Shown: positions 31,801-40,066 of the stretch, piece after piece | How positions within the stretch are numbered: the stretch's first letter is position 1 | Layout: the number at the start of each line of letters is the position of its first letter | NCBI GenBank assembly: GCA_041686915.1 | Contig: JAWLDB010000008.1 | Coordinates: 1 to 43,557, forward strand | Reading direction: 5' to 3' | From: JAWLDB01 sp041686915 | GTDB lineage: Bacteria > Bacillota > UBA994 > UBA5500 | DNA length: 43,557 nucleotides | The notes under the pieces: model-generated | Seen by the model: only the letters and a program-made list of their open reading frames with translations | The model's database searches: none | What the model was told of the DNA's origin: nothing | Made by a program: the position numbers and the translations under genes

Positions 31801-33723
31801 ATGACCGAATCTACCAGAAACCTGTTTTTGGACGGCAAGGTCAGCGTCCATGACTCTATCAATCAGATGTATGAACGTATTCACGCGGCAGGGCTCTCCA
31901 ACGTATTTGACCGATATGATCCGCAGGTAAGGATCCGCTGTAACTATTGTGTGGAGGGGGTCAGCTGCCAGCTATGCACCCACGGCCCATGCCGGATTTC
32001 TGATAAGGTGGGAGCAGAGGCGGGCGTCTGCGGTATCGACCGCAACGCCATGCCCATGCGCAACATGCTGCTTCGCAATGCAATGGGTACAGCCACCTAC
32101 TCACATCACGCCTATGAGGCATTTAGAACCCTGAAGGCAACCGCTGAAGGCAAGACCCCCTACCAAATAACTGATACCGGAAAGCTGCAAATGATGCTGG
32201 AGCGTATCGGGCTCGATACTTCCGGTTCTTTGAAGGACCAAGCTACGCGTTTGGCAGACTTTCTAATGGACCAATTAGATGCAGATTACGATGAGCCCCC
32301 GGTAATGGTGGAGAAGTTCGCCCCAGAGAAACGCAAGAAACTCTGGAAGGAGATTGCTATCTACCCAGCAGGAGTATTGCACGAAATCAAAGACTCTGTC
32401 GCGAGCTGCCTGACTAACGTGGATGGCGATCATGTATCCATGGCCAAGAAAGCTCTGCGGCTTGGCATTGCTTGCATCTACGGAGCACAGCTGCCACTGG
32501 AGATGGTTCAGGACATTTTATTCGGTACCCCTAAACCCCATGAAGTCAATATGGATCTTGGCATTCTCGATCCAGACTACGTTAACATCGTCTTCAATGG
32601 TCATGAGCCCTGGATGGGAATCAGCACCATGCTCTTGGCACGACAACCTGAGTGGCAGGAAAAGGCACGCAAAGCTGGAGCAAAGGGCATTCACATCGTT
32701 GCATCAATTGAGACGGGCCAGGAGCTGCTGCAGCGGTTTGAGATGGATGATGTCTTCGTTGGTCACACTGGTAACTGGTTGGCCATAGAGCCTGTTCTGG
32801 CAACCGGCACCATCGACGTGTTCGCAATGGATGAGAACTGTTCACCGCCCGGGCTTAAGCCGTACGCCGAGAAGTACCAAATTGAACTAGTCTGCGTGAA
32901 CGACCTAGTGCGCATCCCAGGAGTTGACAAAATCCTGGACTACAAGCCACCAGAGGTAGAAAGCCAAGGTAAGCAGTTGATTGAGTGGGGCATTTCCAAC
33001 TTCAAGAAGCGCAAAGAGCGTGAGATTGAAGCCTTTGTTCCACCAAAGGTGCAGAAGGCGATAGCTGGTTTCAGCACTGAGGCCGTGCTGGATGCCATAG
33101 GCAATGATCTGGATACCTTGGTGAAGGTAATTGCTGAGAACAAGATCCGGGGTGTTGTCGCTTTGGTCAACTGCACCACCCTTGCCAACGGCCCGCATGA
33201 CTATATGACTACTGAACTGACCAAAGAACTGATCAAGCATAACATTTTGGTAGTAAGCGGTGGTTGTGGCAACCACGGTCTTGAGGTATATGGCTTGGCA
33301 CATACGGACGCGCTTAAATGGGCAGGCGATGGTTTGCGAGAAGTTTGTACTGCACTGAAGATCCCACCCGTTCTAAGCTTCGGCACGTGCACTGATACGG
33401 GGCGCATTTCTATGCTCACCACAGCACTGGCTGAACACTTGGGTGTAGATACTTCAGATTTGCCGGTAGCTGTCACAGCGCCACAGTACCTAGAGCAAAA
33501 GGCGACCATCGATGCCATCTTTGCCCTGGCTTATGGCCTCTACACACATCTTTCACCGACTCCCCCAATCACGGGAGGCGATGACCTGGTCAGCCTGCTG
33601 ACGGATGGACTGGAAGGAATAACTGGAGGCAAGGTTGGCTTGGGCAATGACCCGGCCGAGGCTGTAAGCGGGATCCTGGAACACATCAACAAGAAGCGGA
33701 AGGCATTAGGCTTACCAGTCTAG
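31801..33723 (+). CDS. cooS: CooS-family protein with altered C-cluster (CODH-V-like), probably not a CO dehydrogenase
   Basis: The 640-aa product has the fold and motifs of the Ni-containing CO dehydrogenase CooS. The N-terminal Fe-S motif is C47NYC50...C56QLC59THGPC64...C77; compared with true CooS the second D-cluster Cys is Ser55 and an extra Cys gives CxxC. C-cluster ligands are found as His268 (NGHEP), Cys347 (DENC), Cys458 (VNC), Cys489 (GGCG) and Cys530 (GTC), with Lys567. The remaining ligand, Cys295 of Carboxydothermus CooS-II in GICCTG, is Glu304 (ASIETG). CooS-V of Carboxydothermus, which also lacks a ligand Cys, carries a nickel-free Fe/S/O hybrid cluster, does not oxidise CO and slowly reduces hydroxylamine. 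No cooF, cooC or acs gene is nearby. ATG 31801 follows AGGAGGCGACAAG. Confidence 0.9.
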   Translation: MTESTRNLFLDGKVSVHDSINQMYERIHAAGLSNVFDRYDPQVRIRCNYCVEGVSCQLCTHGPCRISDKVGAEAGVCGIDRNAMPMRNMLLRNAMGTATYSHHAYEAFRTLKATAEGKTPYQITDTGKLQMMLERIGLDTSGSLKDQATRLADFLMDQLDADYDEPPVMVEKFAPEKRKKLWKEIAIYPAGVLHEIKDSVASCLTNVDGDHVSMAKKALRLGIACIYGAQLPLEMVQDILFGTPKPHEVNMDLGILDPDYVNIVFNGHEPWMGISTMLLARQPEWQEKARKAGAKGIHIVASIETGQELLQRFEMDDVFVGHTGNWLAIEPVLATGTIDVFAMDENCSPPGLKPYAEKYQIELVCVNDLVRIPGVDKILDYKPPEVESQGKQLIEWGISNFKKRKEREIEAFVPPKVQKAIAGFSTEAVLDAIGNDLDTLVKVIAENKIRGVVALVNCTTLANGPHDYMTTELTKELIKHNILVVSGGCGNHGLEVYGLAHTDALKWAGDGLREVCTALKIPPVLSFGTCTDTGRISMLTTALAEHLGVDTSDLPVAVTAPQYLEQKATIDAIFALAYGLYTHLSPTPPITGGDDLVSLLTDGLEGITGGKVGLGNDPAEAVSGILEHINKKRKALGLPV

Positions 33724-33823
33724 ACTATCCTCAGCCAGACGCCTGCCTATCTGTAGGCGCATAGACGCGCAATAGCAGTGGGAAACTGGAAGAGAAGCAC
33801 GGATCTGAACGGAGAGTGATGGT

Positions 33824-34195
33824 ATGAGCCTCAAGACAGGGCGCAGCACCACCGTAGTGGTCAAAATTCCGGATACAGTTGTCGCAGAACTAAAGAAAAT
33901 CAAAGGGGTAGCGATGAGTGATATCATCAACGCTAGCCTGGTGTCTTTCCTGCGCATGGACCAGAAAGCAAAGATTAATCTTTTGGCTTTCAACTCGCCT
34001 GATTTCGTGCAGGAACAGGAGATCAAGATAGAGCCGATTGATTGGAAGAGTGTCATTGAGACTCATTTGACTGGCATGCATGAGAACACAGTCACCAGTT
34101 TGGCCTATCAGCCGAAGTTAGCCCTGCAAATATTGGCTGCAACCATGCAAAACAAACAACCTGGCAGCGCTAGCGAGCCAGGAGCAGACAGGTAA
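33824..34195 (+). CDS. Ribbon-helix-helix-like hypothetical protein
   Basis: The 123-aa product begins with a basic strand (GRSTTVVVKIPDTVVAELKKIKG) and two helices (MSDIINASLVSFLRM), a pattern that fits a ribbon-helix-helix DNA-binding domain. The rest is acidic and then Ser/Gln-rich, with no known domain. It follows the cooS-like gene by 100 bases in the same direction and ends at a strong terminator, so it may be co-transcribed with it and could regulate it. I do not recognise a named family. Confidence 0.6.
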   Translation: MSLKTGRSTTVVVKIPDTVVAELKKIKGVAMSDIINASLVSFLRMDQKAKINLLAFNSPDFVQEQEIKIEPIDWKSVIETHLTGMHENTVTSLAYQPKLALQILAATMQNKQPGSASEPGADR

Positions 34196-34214
34196 TCGCA
34201 TAACAGCATTAGGT

Positions 34215-34246
34215 AACAGGCAGGACCGTCGTCCTGCCTGTTTTTG
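34215..34246 (+). terminator. Terminator after the RHH-like gene
   Basis: AACAGGCAGGAC pairs with GTCCTGCCTGTT over 12 bp with a four-base loop and is followed by TTTG. It ends the cooS-like transcription unit. Confidence 0.9.
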
Positions 34247-34374
34247 CATGTCTATTCGCGACGGTTGGCGTGGGTTATTGCAGGAGCGTGCAGGAATCTG
34301 CGTTACCAACTGGTAAATATCTCAAATAGGATTGTTATTGACAGGGCGCTCAGATGCATGAAGGGGGCTTGTAT

Positions 34375-35070
34375 GTGTCACCAGCAAAAGTACTGATTGT
34401 TGACGATGAGCCGGAAATCAAGGAGTTAATTAACCTATATCTAACCAGAGAAGGTTATGAAGTTTTATCCGCAGGAAGTGCGGCAACGGCAGTCAATGCA
34501 ACTAGAGACAACAACCCGGATCTGATCATCCTCGATATCCTGTTGCCCGACCAGAACGGCATTGACACTTGTCAGGAACTCCGCGAGTTGACAAAGGCTC
34601 CAATCCTGTTCGTCAGCTGCAAAGACGAAGATCAGGACAAGATTCAGGGCCTCCAGGCAGGGGGCGATGATTATATTACCAAGCCCTTTAGCCCCGGAGA
34701 ACTGGTTGCCCGGGTTAACGCCCATCTCCGCCGCAACAAGCTGCTCCGCATCCTCCAGCCAGAACGCAGCCCGATCCAGTTCCCGGGCCTGCGAATAGAT
34801 GCATCATGCTATTCCGTCACCGTCGACGACGCCGAGATAATGCTAACATCCAAAGAGTTTGAGTTACTCGAACTCCTGGCCCGCCACCCCAACCAAGTTT
34901 TTACGCCTGAGCGGTTGTTTGACCTAATATGGCATGAAAACAGTTTGGGCGACTACCGCACAGTGGTAGTACATATCAGCAACCTGCGCAGAAAGATTGA
35001 GCCTGACCCATCCAACCCAAAATACGTACTGACCGTCAGAGGCGCAGGGTATAAGTTTGCATCCCTCTAA
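34375..35070 (+). CDS. OmpR/PhoB-type response regulator
   Basis: The product (231 aa) has a receiver domain with VDDEP, the phospho-acceptor Asp54 in IILDILLPD, and Lys103 in ITKPF, then a winged-helix domain of the Trans_reg_C type (LTSKEFELLELLARHPNQVFTPERL and VVVHISNLRRKI). It should bind DNA when phosphorylated by the kinase encoded 25 bases downstream. I choose GTG 34375 because AAGGGGG lies seven bases upstream; an ATG at 34354 would add seven residues. Target genes cannot be told. Confidence 0.9.
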   Translation: MSPAKVLIVDDEPEIKELINLYLTREGYEVLSAGSAATAVNATRDNNPDLIILDILLPDQNGIDTCQELRELTKAPILFVSCKDEDQDKIQGLQAGGDDYITKPFSPGELVARVNAHLRRNKLLRILQPERSPIQFPGLRIDASCYSVTVDDAEIMLTSKEFELLELLARHPNQVFTPERLFDLIWHENSLGDYRTVVVHISNLRRKIEPDPSNPKYVLTVRGAGYKFASL

Positions 35071-35095
35071 CGTGGCTGCAAAGGAGCGATAAGCA

Positions 35096-36877
35096 ATGCC
35101 CTGGTATGTGCCGTTTCAGCTCTCCCAGATGGTGATAGCTGTGGTCTTTACGGGTGTGTTCATTTACCTTTTCCGGCATGATCAAAAGCCATACTTATTA
35201 GACTTGGTTTACAGTTGGGGCAGTTGGTCCTGTATGTATTTCCTGACGGTGGCTATTTACAACGACTGGGGCCCCAGCTTCCTCCTAACTGCAGCGAGCA
35301 GACTCTGCTGGTTGCTCGGCGGTATACTCTTGGTAGTAGGCGTCTTTCGCTTTATAAGCAGGCCTTTTCCTACCAGATGGTACATGATTGCATGTGCGGT
35401 TTATTGGTTTAGTTTGCTGGCCTTGGGAATGGAGTTGCATGTAATCCTGCAGTTGGCACCAGTTTTCTTCTTCATCGGCTATACCTACATTCGCTCAGGT
35501 ACTCTGCTACTTTCTCCGGGGCTGCGCGCTATTGCCGGATTACGTCCTACCGGGTTGGCATTTTACCTTTGGGGCTTGCATCTAATTTGCTGCCCCCTGT
35601 GGGCACAGATTGAGTCCTTCATACCATGGGGCAACTTTGTCTCTCTGGTGTTGGCCATCATTACCGCCCATGGCACTCTAATAGCCTATTATCAGAAAAT
35701 CCGGGGGGAGCTAGTAGCGAGTGAGGCGCACCTGCGCTTGCTGGCCGACAACGCGCAGGATGTTATCTACCGCCAACGCTTCTGGCCAGAGTTGCGGCTT
35801 GACTATATCAGCCCCTCAGTAACACGTATGACAGGGTATGAGCAGATTGAGCTATATACTGACCATGAACTGGCCAAGAAGATGGTGCATCCTGAAGACT
35901 TGCCCAGATTAATGAACAACCTGCCAACAGAGCGAACCAATGTGAAAACCAGGTGGGTGCACAAGGATGGGTCCATACGGTTCATGGATATGAACGTAGG
36001 ACCAGTTTTTGATGATGATGGCGTTTTGATCGCTGTTGAGGGCATAGCTCGGGATGTCACTGATCAGATGAGAGCAGAACAGGAAGTAATCCGCATGCAG
36101 GAGGCCCGGCAAAGGCTGTTATCGAACATATCCCACGACTTACGTTCCCCTATGACCTCAATTCAAGGCTATCTGGAGGCTTTGTTGGATGGGGTGGTGA
36201 CCAAACCAGAAGATCAGCAACGCTACTTAAGGGTGATCCATGCACGGGTTTTAGGTCTTAAACGTCTTATTCAGGACCTGTTTGAGTTGGCCCGATTGGA
36301 ACAGAGACAGATATCATTCAACTTCAGGGACATCGCTCTAGAGTCTTTGTTCCAGCAGATCTCAGAAAGGTTTAAGTTGGATGTGACAGACGCCGGACTA
36401 AGCTTCCAAGTAGAACACCATTGCCTGTTCGCAGGATGGCTGGTAGTCAGGGTAGACCTAGACCGGGTTGACCAGGTGTTTGGCAATCTGGTTAGCAATG
36501 CTATCAGGCATGCTCGCAAGGGTGGGTGCCTCCGACTTGGGATTGCGTCCTGTAACGAAACCGATGTCATACTCTACCTGGAAGACGACGGCAGCGGCAT
36601 CAGCGAGTCCGACGCCCCTTTTGTATTCGAGCGTTTCTATAAGGCATCCAAGTCCCGCAACCAAGACGATGGCGGTAGTGGTTTAGGCTTAGCCATTGCA
36701 AAGGAGATTACAGAGAGCCACGGAGGGAACATCTGGGTCGAGAGTGTACCTGGAGCAGGGGCTACGTTTTATATCCGCTTACCTTTGATAGGAAGTGAAA
36801 GGATGACTCCGGCCGGAATAGAGCAGGAAGTTCTTACGCACCTGCTGAAGCAGACACAAAACGATGAAGAAGCATAA
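35096..36877 (+). CDS. Seven-helix PAS sensor histidine kinase, partner of the regulator upstream
   Basis: The 593-aa product has about seven N-terminal membrane helices (residues 8-200), a PAS domain (about 212-325, with YISPSVTRMTGYE and HPEDLP), a HisKA domain with SNISHDLRSPMTS (His347) and an HATPase domain with NLVSNAIRHA, EDDGSGI and GSGLGLAIAKEI. The large membrane part may itself be the sensor. ATG 35096 follows AAAGGAGCGATAAGCA. It pairs with the response regulator directly upstream, with which it forms an operon that ends at the hairpin 36877-36902. Confidence 0.9.
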   Translation: MPWYVPFQLSQMVIAVVFTGVFIYLFRHDQKPYLLDLVYSWGSWSCMYFLTVAIYNDWGPSFLLTAASRLCWLLGGILLVVGVFRFISRPFPTRWYMIACAVYWFSLLALGMELHVILQLAPVFFFIGYTYIRSGTLLLSPGLRAIAGLRPTGLAFYLWGLHLICCPLWAQIESFIPWGNFVSLVLAIITAHGTLIAYYQKIRGELVASEAHLRLLADNAQDVIYRQRFWPELRLDYISPSVTRMTGYEQIELYTDHELAKKMVHPEDLPRLMNNLPTERTNVKTRWVHKDGSIRFMDMNVGPVFDDDGVLIAVEGIARDVTDQMRAEQEVIRMQEARQRLLSNISHDLRSPMTSIQGYLEALLDGVVTKPEDQQRYLRVIHARVLGLKRLIQDLFELARLEQRQISFNFRDIALESLFQQISERFKLDVTDAGLSFQVEHHCLFAGWLVVRVDLDRVDQVFGNLVSNAIRHARKGGCLRLGIASCNETDVILYLEDDGSGISESDAPFVFERFYKASKSRNQDDGGSGLGLAIAKEITESHGGNIWVESVPGAGATFYIRLPLIGSERMTPAGIEQEVLTHLLKQTQNDEEA

Positions 36878-36904
36878 AAGCAGGGCTCGTTGCCCTGCTT
36901 TTGG
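36877..36904 (+). terminator. Terminator of the two-component operon
   Basis: AAAGCAGGGC pairs with GCCCTGCTTT around a five-base loop, followed by TGG. The hairpin overlaps the stop codon region of the kinase gene. Confidence 0.75.
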
Positions 36905-37005
36905 TCCGTGGCGATATCTGTCAGAAAAGCCATAACACGCGCATATACATGAGGCAGAACATAGTTTCAGTTGCTTAATCCTGTGCTAGAAACGGAGGTA
37001 TTGGA

Positions 37006-37374
37006 ATGTCCAAGTTCATGAACAAGCTAGGCCAGAGAATCTCCAGTGCTGCTAACAATGCAGTAGAGAAGTCCAAGGAAATGGTCGAAATCGCTAAGTT
37101 GAGCAAACAGATTAGCGATGCAGACGGTGACATAGCCCGCCTTGAGCAGGAGATTGGCAGCCGGTTTTACGCTGCCTATGCGGCAAAGAGTGAGGTGCAC
37201 GATATACAGTTGCAGGAGCTCTGTCAGCAAATCGATCAACTGTACTGCAAGATTGAAGGCCTACAGATGCAGTTGGATGAGATTCGTGGCATCCCGCACT
37301 GCCCGTCGTGCAGTAGCCCACTAGGTGACGCTACCAAGTTCTGCCCCAACTGCGGAGAAAAACTAACAGAATAG
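37006..37374 (+). CDS. Coiled-coil zinc-ribbon protein, hypothetical
   Basis: The 122-aa product has an alpha-helical, coiled-coil N-terminal part (residues 1-95) and a C-terminal double-cysteine zinc ribbon (CPSC...CPNC, about residues 99-119). Such proteins are common in Clostridia and their role is unclear. ATG 37006 follows ACGGAGG. The stop lies 12 bases inside the 3' end of the convergent murJ gene. Confidence 0.75.
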   Translation: MSKFMNKLGQRISSAANNAVEKSKEMVEIAKLSKQISDADGDIARLEQEIGSRFYAAYAAKSEVHDIQLQELCQQIDQLYCKIEGLQMQLDEIRGIPHCPSCSSPLGDATKFCPNCGEKLTE

Positions 37375-38889
37375 CTGCTGCAGCCTCTGAAACACCTGTT
37401 TGGCTTCTTCATTACCCAAGATTAGCAACAGCAATGAATACGAGACTATTCCCAGCAAAATTGCCAATGGAACAGCCGTGGTGTTGCCGTATGCACTGAA
37501 TCGTCCGTAGAATACTGCTACAAGCACACCCATCGCGGCGGCAGCCGCGGCGACCTGCAATAGTGGCTGCAGCACCTTGAGGGGTACTTGCCACTTGTGC
37601 TGCAGCAACCAGGCCAGGCAGGTCATTTGAGTCAGTACGGACAAGGAGTTAGCCAACGCCAGCCCACCATGGCCAAGCGGGCCAACCAATACCACATCCA
37701 AGAGAATATTCAGGACGGCGGTACCAACTCCCACTTTTACTGGAGTGATAGCATCATGCAGCGAGTAGAACGCACGACTGAGCAACAGTATGTTAGCCAC
37801 TCCCAACAAACCCACCGCGTAGTACGCCAAGGCTATTGTCGTCTTGCCAGTGGCGAGCTGATCGAAAGTTCCGCGCTCGAAGGCCAACTTGACGATAGGG
37901 ACCCGCAGCACAATCATGCCAACTGCTGCCGGCAGGACGAGCAGCGCCAAAAGACGCAATCCCGCTGTGATGGCTCGACCCAGAGCTAGACGGTCACCGC
38001 GCCCTGCAAACTCTGCCAAAGTAGGGTAAATGGCAGTAGTAATTGCGGTGACAAAAATGCTGACAGGCAGTTGAACCAGCTTGCTTGCGTAGTTGAGGGC
38101 GGCGATACTGCCTTCAACCAAACCGGATGCTAAGCTCTTGTCTACAAAGACATAAAGCTGGCTAAATAGCGTTCCAATGAGGATCGGTACGGCCAGTTTA
38201 CCTACTTGCTTTATCCCTTCCTGGTTCCATGGGGCGCGCCGGAATAGCGGCAATCGTTGCCGCTTGATCTGCCCCCACAGTAGTAGCTGCTGGGCCAGCA
38301 CCCCAACCAGGGTTGACCAGGCCAGGCCTACAATGCCCATGCGCCCGGACAAGATGAGCGTAGATACTACCAGGCCGATACTCATTGCAGTGGGAGCGAG
38401 CGCCGGCCAGGCGAATTGCTTGAAAGCATTGAGGATTGCGCTGTATAACAGAGCTGTACCCATCAGCACAACACCCGGAAGCATTATCCGTAGCATTTGT
38501 ACAGTCAAAGCATGCTCTGCCGCGCTAAAGTTTGGAACCAGCAGACGCGCAATGGGCGGAGCCGCCAACCAGACCAGACCGGTGGAAGTCAAGAGCAGCA
38601 CCAGGCTGAGACTCCATACGCCCTGTGCGAACTTCCAGGCATCCTCTCGCTTACCGGTGGTCAGAAAGCGCAAAAATACAGGCAGAAATGCAGTGCTGAG
38701 GGATCCACCCACCAACCCGACCAGCATCAGGGGGATAGTCCAGGCCGCAAAGTAAGCATCAGTTAGGCCGGTTGCGCCAAACTGGCTGGCAATAACCTGC
38801 TCACGTACGAGGCCGAGCCCCTTCCCGACGACCGAAATGATAGAGATCACCAGCGTTGCCTTGGCAATCTGGCGCTTGGCCTGGCTCAT
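37363..38889 (-). CDS. murJ: Lipid II flippase MurJ
   Basis: The 508-aa product is a MOP-superfamily transporter with 14 helices that flips the peptidoglycan precursor lipid II. The N-terminal part shows the MurJ pattern: KGLGLVREQVIASQFGATGLTDAYFAAWTIP and SLSTAFLPVFLRFL; arginine-rich central cavity residues are present in later helices (AFERGTFDQL). Length is usual for MurJ. It is convergent with and overlaps the zinc-ribbon gene by 12 bases. A potential second cell-wall gene (the murA homologue at 8168) lies far away. Confidence 0.92.
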   Translation of the reverse strand: MSQAKRQIAKATLVISIISVVGKGLGLVREQVIASQFGATGLTDAYFAAWTIPLMLVGLVGGSLSTAFLPVFLRFLTTGKREDAWKFAQGVWSLSLVLLLTSTGLVWLAAPPIARLLVPNFSAAEHALTVQMLRIMLPGVVLMGTALLYSAILNAFKQFAWPALAPTAMSIGLVVSTLILSGRMGIVGLAWSTLVGVLAQQLLLWGQIKRQRLPLFRRAPWNQEGIKQVGKLAVPILIGTLFSQLYVFVDKSLASGLVEGSIAALNYASKLVQLPVSIFVTAITTAIYPTLAEFAGRGDRLALGRAITAGLRLLALLVLPAAVGMIVLRVPIVKLAFERGTFDQLATGKTTIALAYYAVGLLGVANILLLSRAFYSLHDAITPVKVGVGTAVLNILLDVVLVGPLGHGGLALANSLSVLTQMTCLAWLLQHKWQVPLKVLQPLLQVAAAAAAMGVLVAVFYGRFSAYGNTTAVPLAILLGIVSYSLLLLILGNEEAKQVFQRLQQLFC

Positions 38890-38954
38890 TTTGCTAACCC
38901 CCTTAGGTCTGTAGTGCTAATTATAACCCTAATTACCAGTTGTATAGACGTAAA

Positions 38955-38988
38955 AACAACCAGACGGACACAATCCTTCTGGTTGTTC
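38955..38988 (-). terminator. Terminator behind the CopA-like remnant
   Basis: On the minus strand AACAACCAGA pairs with TCTGGTTGTT and is followed by TTTACG. It lies 11 bases after the stop codon of the remnant and was probably the terminator of the original gene. Confidence 0.7.
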
Positions 38989-38998
38989 TGATTCACCG

Positions 38999-39100
38999 CT
39001 ATATTAAGCGACCTTCGCTCTGCGGCCTCAAAGCATTAGTAACAACGCTGACGGAACCGAACGCCATAGCTGCGTCGGCAATGATCGGATTGAGGAAAAG
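38999..39100 (-). pseudogene. Remnant of a CopA-type heavy-metal P-type ATPase (C-terminal end)
   Basis: On the minus strand the frame that ends at TAG 39001-38999 reads LFLNPIIADAAMAFGSVSVV followed by TNALRP and eleven more residues. This is the conserved last-helix signature of copper P-type ATPases (NPIIAxAAMAxSSVSVVxNALR). Nothing of the rest of the enzyme is found: upstream the frame runs into the terminator of the Cys-rich gene. It is therefore a stump of about 33 codons left after deletion of the gene body. Confidence 0.7.
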
Positions 39101-39104
39101 ACAA

Positions 39105-39127
39105 AGAGGGCGCGTGTGCGCCCTCAA
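39105..39127 (-). terminator. Terminator of the Cys-rich small gene
   Basis: GAGGGCGC pairs with GCGCCCTC around a four-base loop and is followed on the minus strand by TTTGTCTTTT. It lies seven bases past the stop codon at 39134. Confidence 0.82.
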
Positions 39128-39133
39128 AGCACA

Positions 39134-39304
39134 TTAATGTCTTTCACCCTTGAAGCCTGACGTTTGGTGATACTGTTCAACTAAGTGACAGTTGATATCG
39201 CCACCCAAGGGTTCATCTGCTACCCAGCGCGGGTGACCGAGATGGCACCAGCCACCGAGGGAATGGTATCTACAGTCATGACGGTCACAGTAAGCTTTAG
39301 GCAT
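39134..39304 (-). CDS. Cys/His-rich small protein (DUF1540-like)
   Basis: The product has 56 residues, with C6, C10, C21 and a later Cys near 40, plus several histidines (YCDRHDCRYHSLGGWCHLGHP). The spacing recalls DUF1540 metal-binding repeats found in Clostridia. I choose ATG 39304, because AAGGAGG lies eight bases upstream; a longer frame to 39385 overlaps the neighbouring gene. It is probably co-transcribed with the 120-aa gene at 39327. Function is unknown. Confidence 0.65.
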   Translation of the reverse strand: MPKAYCDRHDCRYHSLGGWCHLGHPRWVADEPLGGDINCHLVEQYHQTSGFKGERH

Positions 39305-39326
39305 ATTAGGTCCCTCCTTGGTTTGT

Positions 39327-39689
39327 CTAAACGTATCCACCGTGCTTCTTGATAACCTGAACAGCCGTTTCGACGTGCTCATCATCAGTCACTACCGTTA
39401 GAATGAACGGATGGCGCCCGGCGATTTCCTCTGAAGACATACCACTGACGGCCGGGTCGCTGGACATCAATATGGCTGCATCATCATAGGCAGCCGTGCT
39501 TTGTGTAAGATTGGTCAGACTAGAGATTTCGCCGGTCATTGCATTATGCATGCTGTCCCGCAGATCTGAAGGATAGCGGCTGATGCGGTCAATCTGCAGC
39601 TCCTCGAAACCGAGTTCTTCTAGTTCAGATTTAGCTTCCTGTGCTTTGCCTGAACTGGGGAAGTACGACAGTATGCTGCGTTCACCCAA
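39327..39689 (-). CDS. Hypothetical protein, general-stress-like ferredoxin fold
   Basis: The 120-aa product starts with a strand-turn-helix (ILSYFPSSGKAQEAKSELEELGF) and ends with another (HPFILTVVTDDEHVETAVQVIKKHGG), the pattern of small two-layer proteins like the YflT/GSP17M group. The middle is polar. There is no catalytic motif. The start is TTG 39689 with AAGGAGGTAGGCAAC upstream. The next gene downstream starts 22 bases after its stop. I do not recognise a specific family. Confidence 0.6.
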   Translation of the reverse strand: MGERSILSYFPSSGKAQEAKSELEELGFEELQIDRISRYPSDLRDSMHNAMTGEISSLTNLTQSTAAYDDAAILMSSDPAVSGMSSEEIAGRHPFILTVVTDDEHVETAVQVIKKHGGYV

Positions 39690-39831
39690 GTTGCCTACCT
39701 CCTTTGCTTCCCAATAACTTTCTCTCGTATTCTGCCTCTTAAGCTAGGGATGAATACGGGTTGTCTTAACGATAGGTAACTCAGGGTATATTAGGCTTAA
39801 CGACAGCATTCTTTCAAGGAGCTGAAAATGC

Positions 39832-40011
39832 ATGATTTTGACGATAGGGAACTTTTGGTGGCTGATTGTCCTAGCCATTACTGCCGTGTTGTCCATTTGG
39901 TATTGGTCAATCCGCGCGCAGCATAGGGTAGTGGAACGTATCTCAAGAGACGATCCAAAACGCTTCAATTTTAAGTTCAAAGTGGACGATCCCCACCGCA
40001 AACGTAGATAA
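39832..40011 (+). CDS. Small single-helix membrane protein, hypothetical
   Basis: A 59-codon frame starts at ATG 39832 ten bases after AAGGAG and ends at TAA 40009-40011. The predicted product has one long hydrophobic helix (NFWWLIVLAITAVLSIWYW) followed by a strongly basic tail (RRVVERISRDDPKRFNF-like and KRR end). A perfect 13-bp hairpin terminator follows at 40024-40052. A competing ATG four bases upstream opens a 32-codon frame in another phase; the membrane frame is the more plausible gene. Function is unknown. Confidence 0.6.
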   Translation: MILTIGNFWWLIVLAITAVLSIWYWSIRAQHRVVERISRDDPKRFNFKFKVDDPHRKRR

Positions 40012-40023
40012 TGACGCACAAAC

Positions 40024-40052
40024 AAACGCCACAGCTTTGAGCTGTGGCGTTT
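40024..40052. terminator. Bidirectional terminator between convergent genes
   Basis: AAACGCCACAGCT pairs with AGCTGTGGCGTTT over 13 bp with a three-base loop. It serves the small membrane protein on the left and the amidohydrolase on the right. Confidence 0.85.
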
Positions 40053-40066
40053 GATCTTTCTTGACA

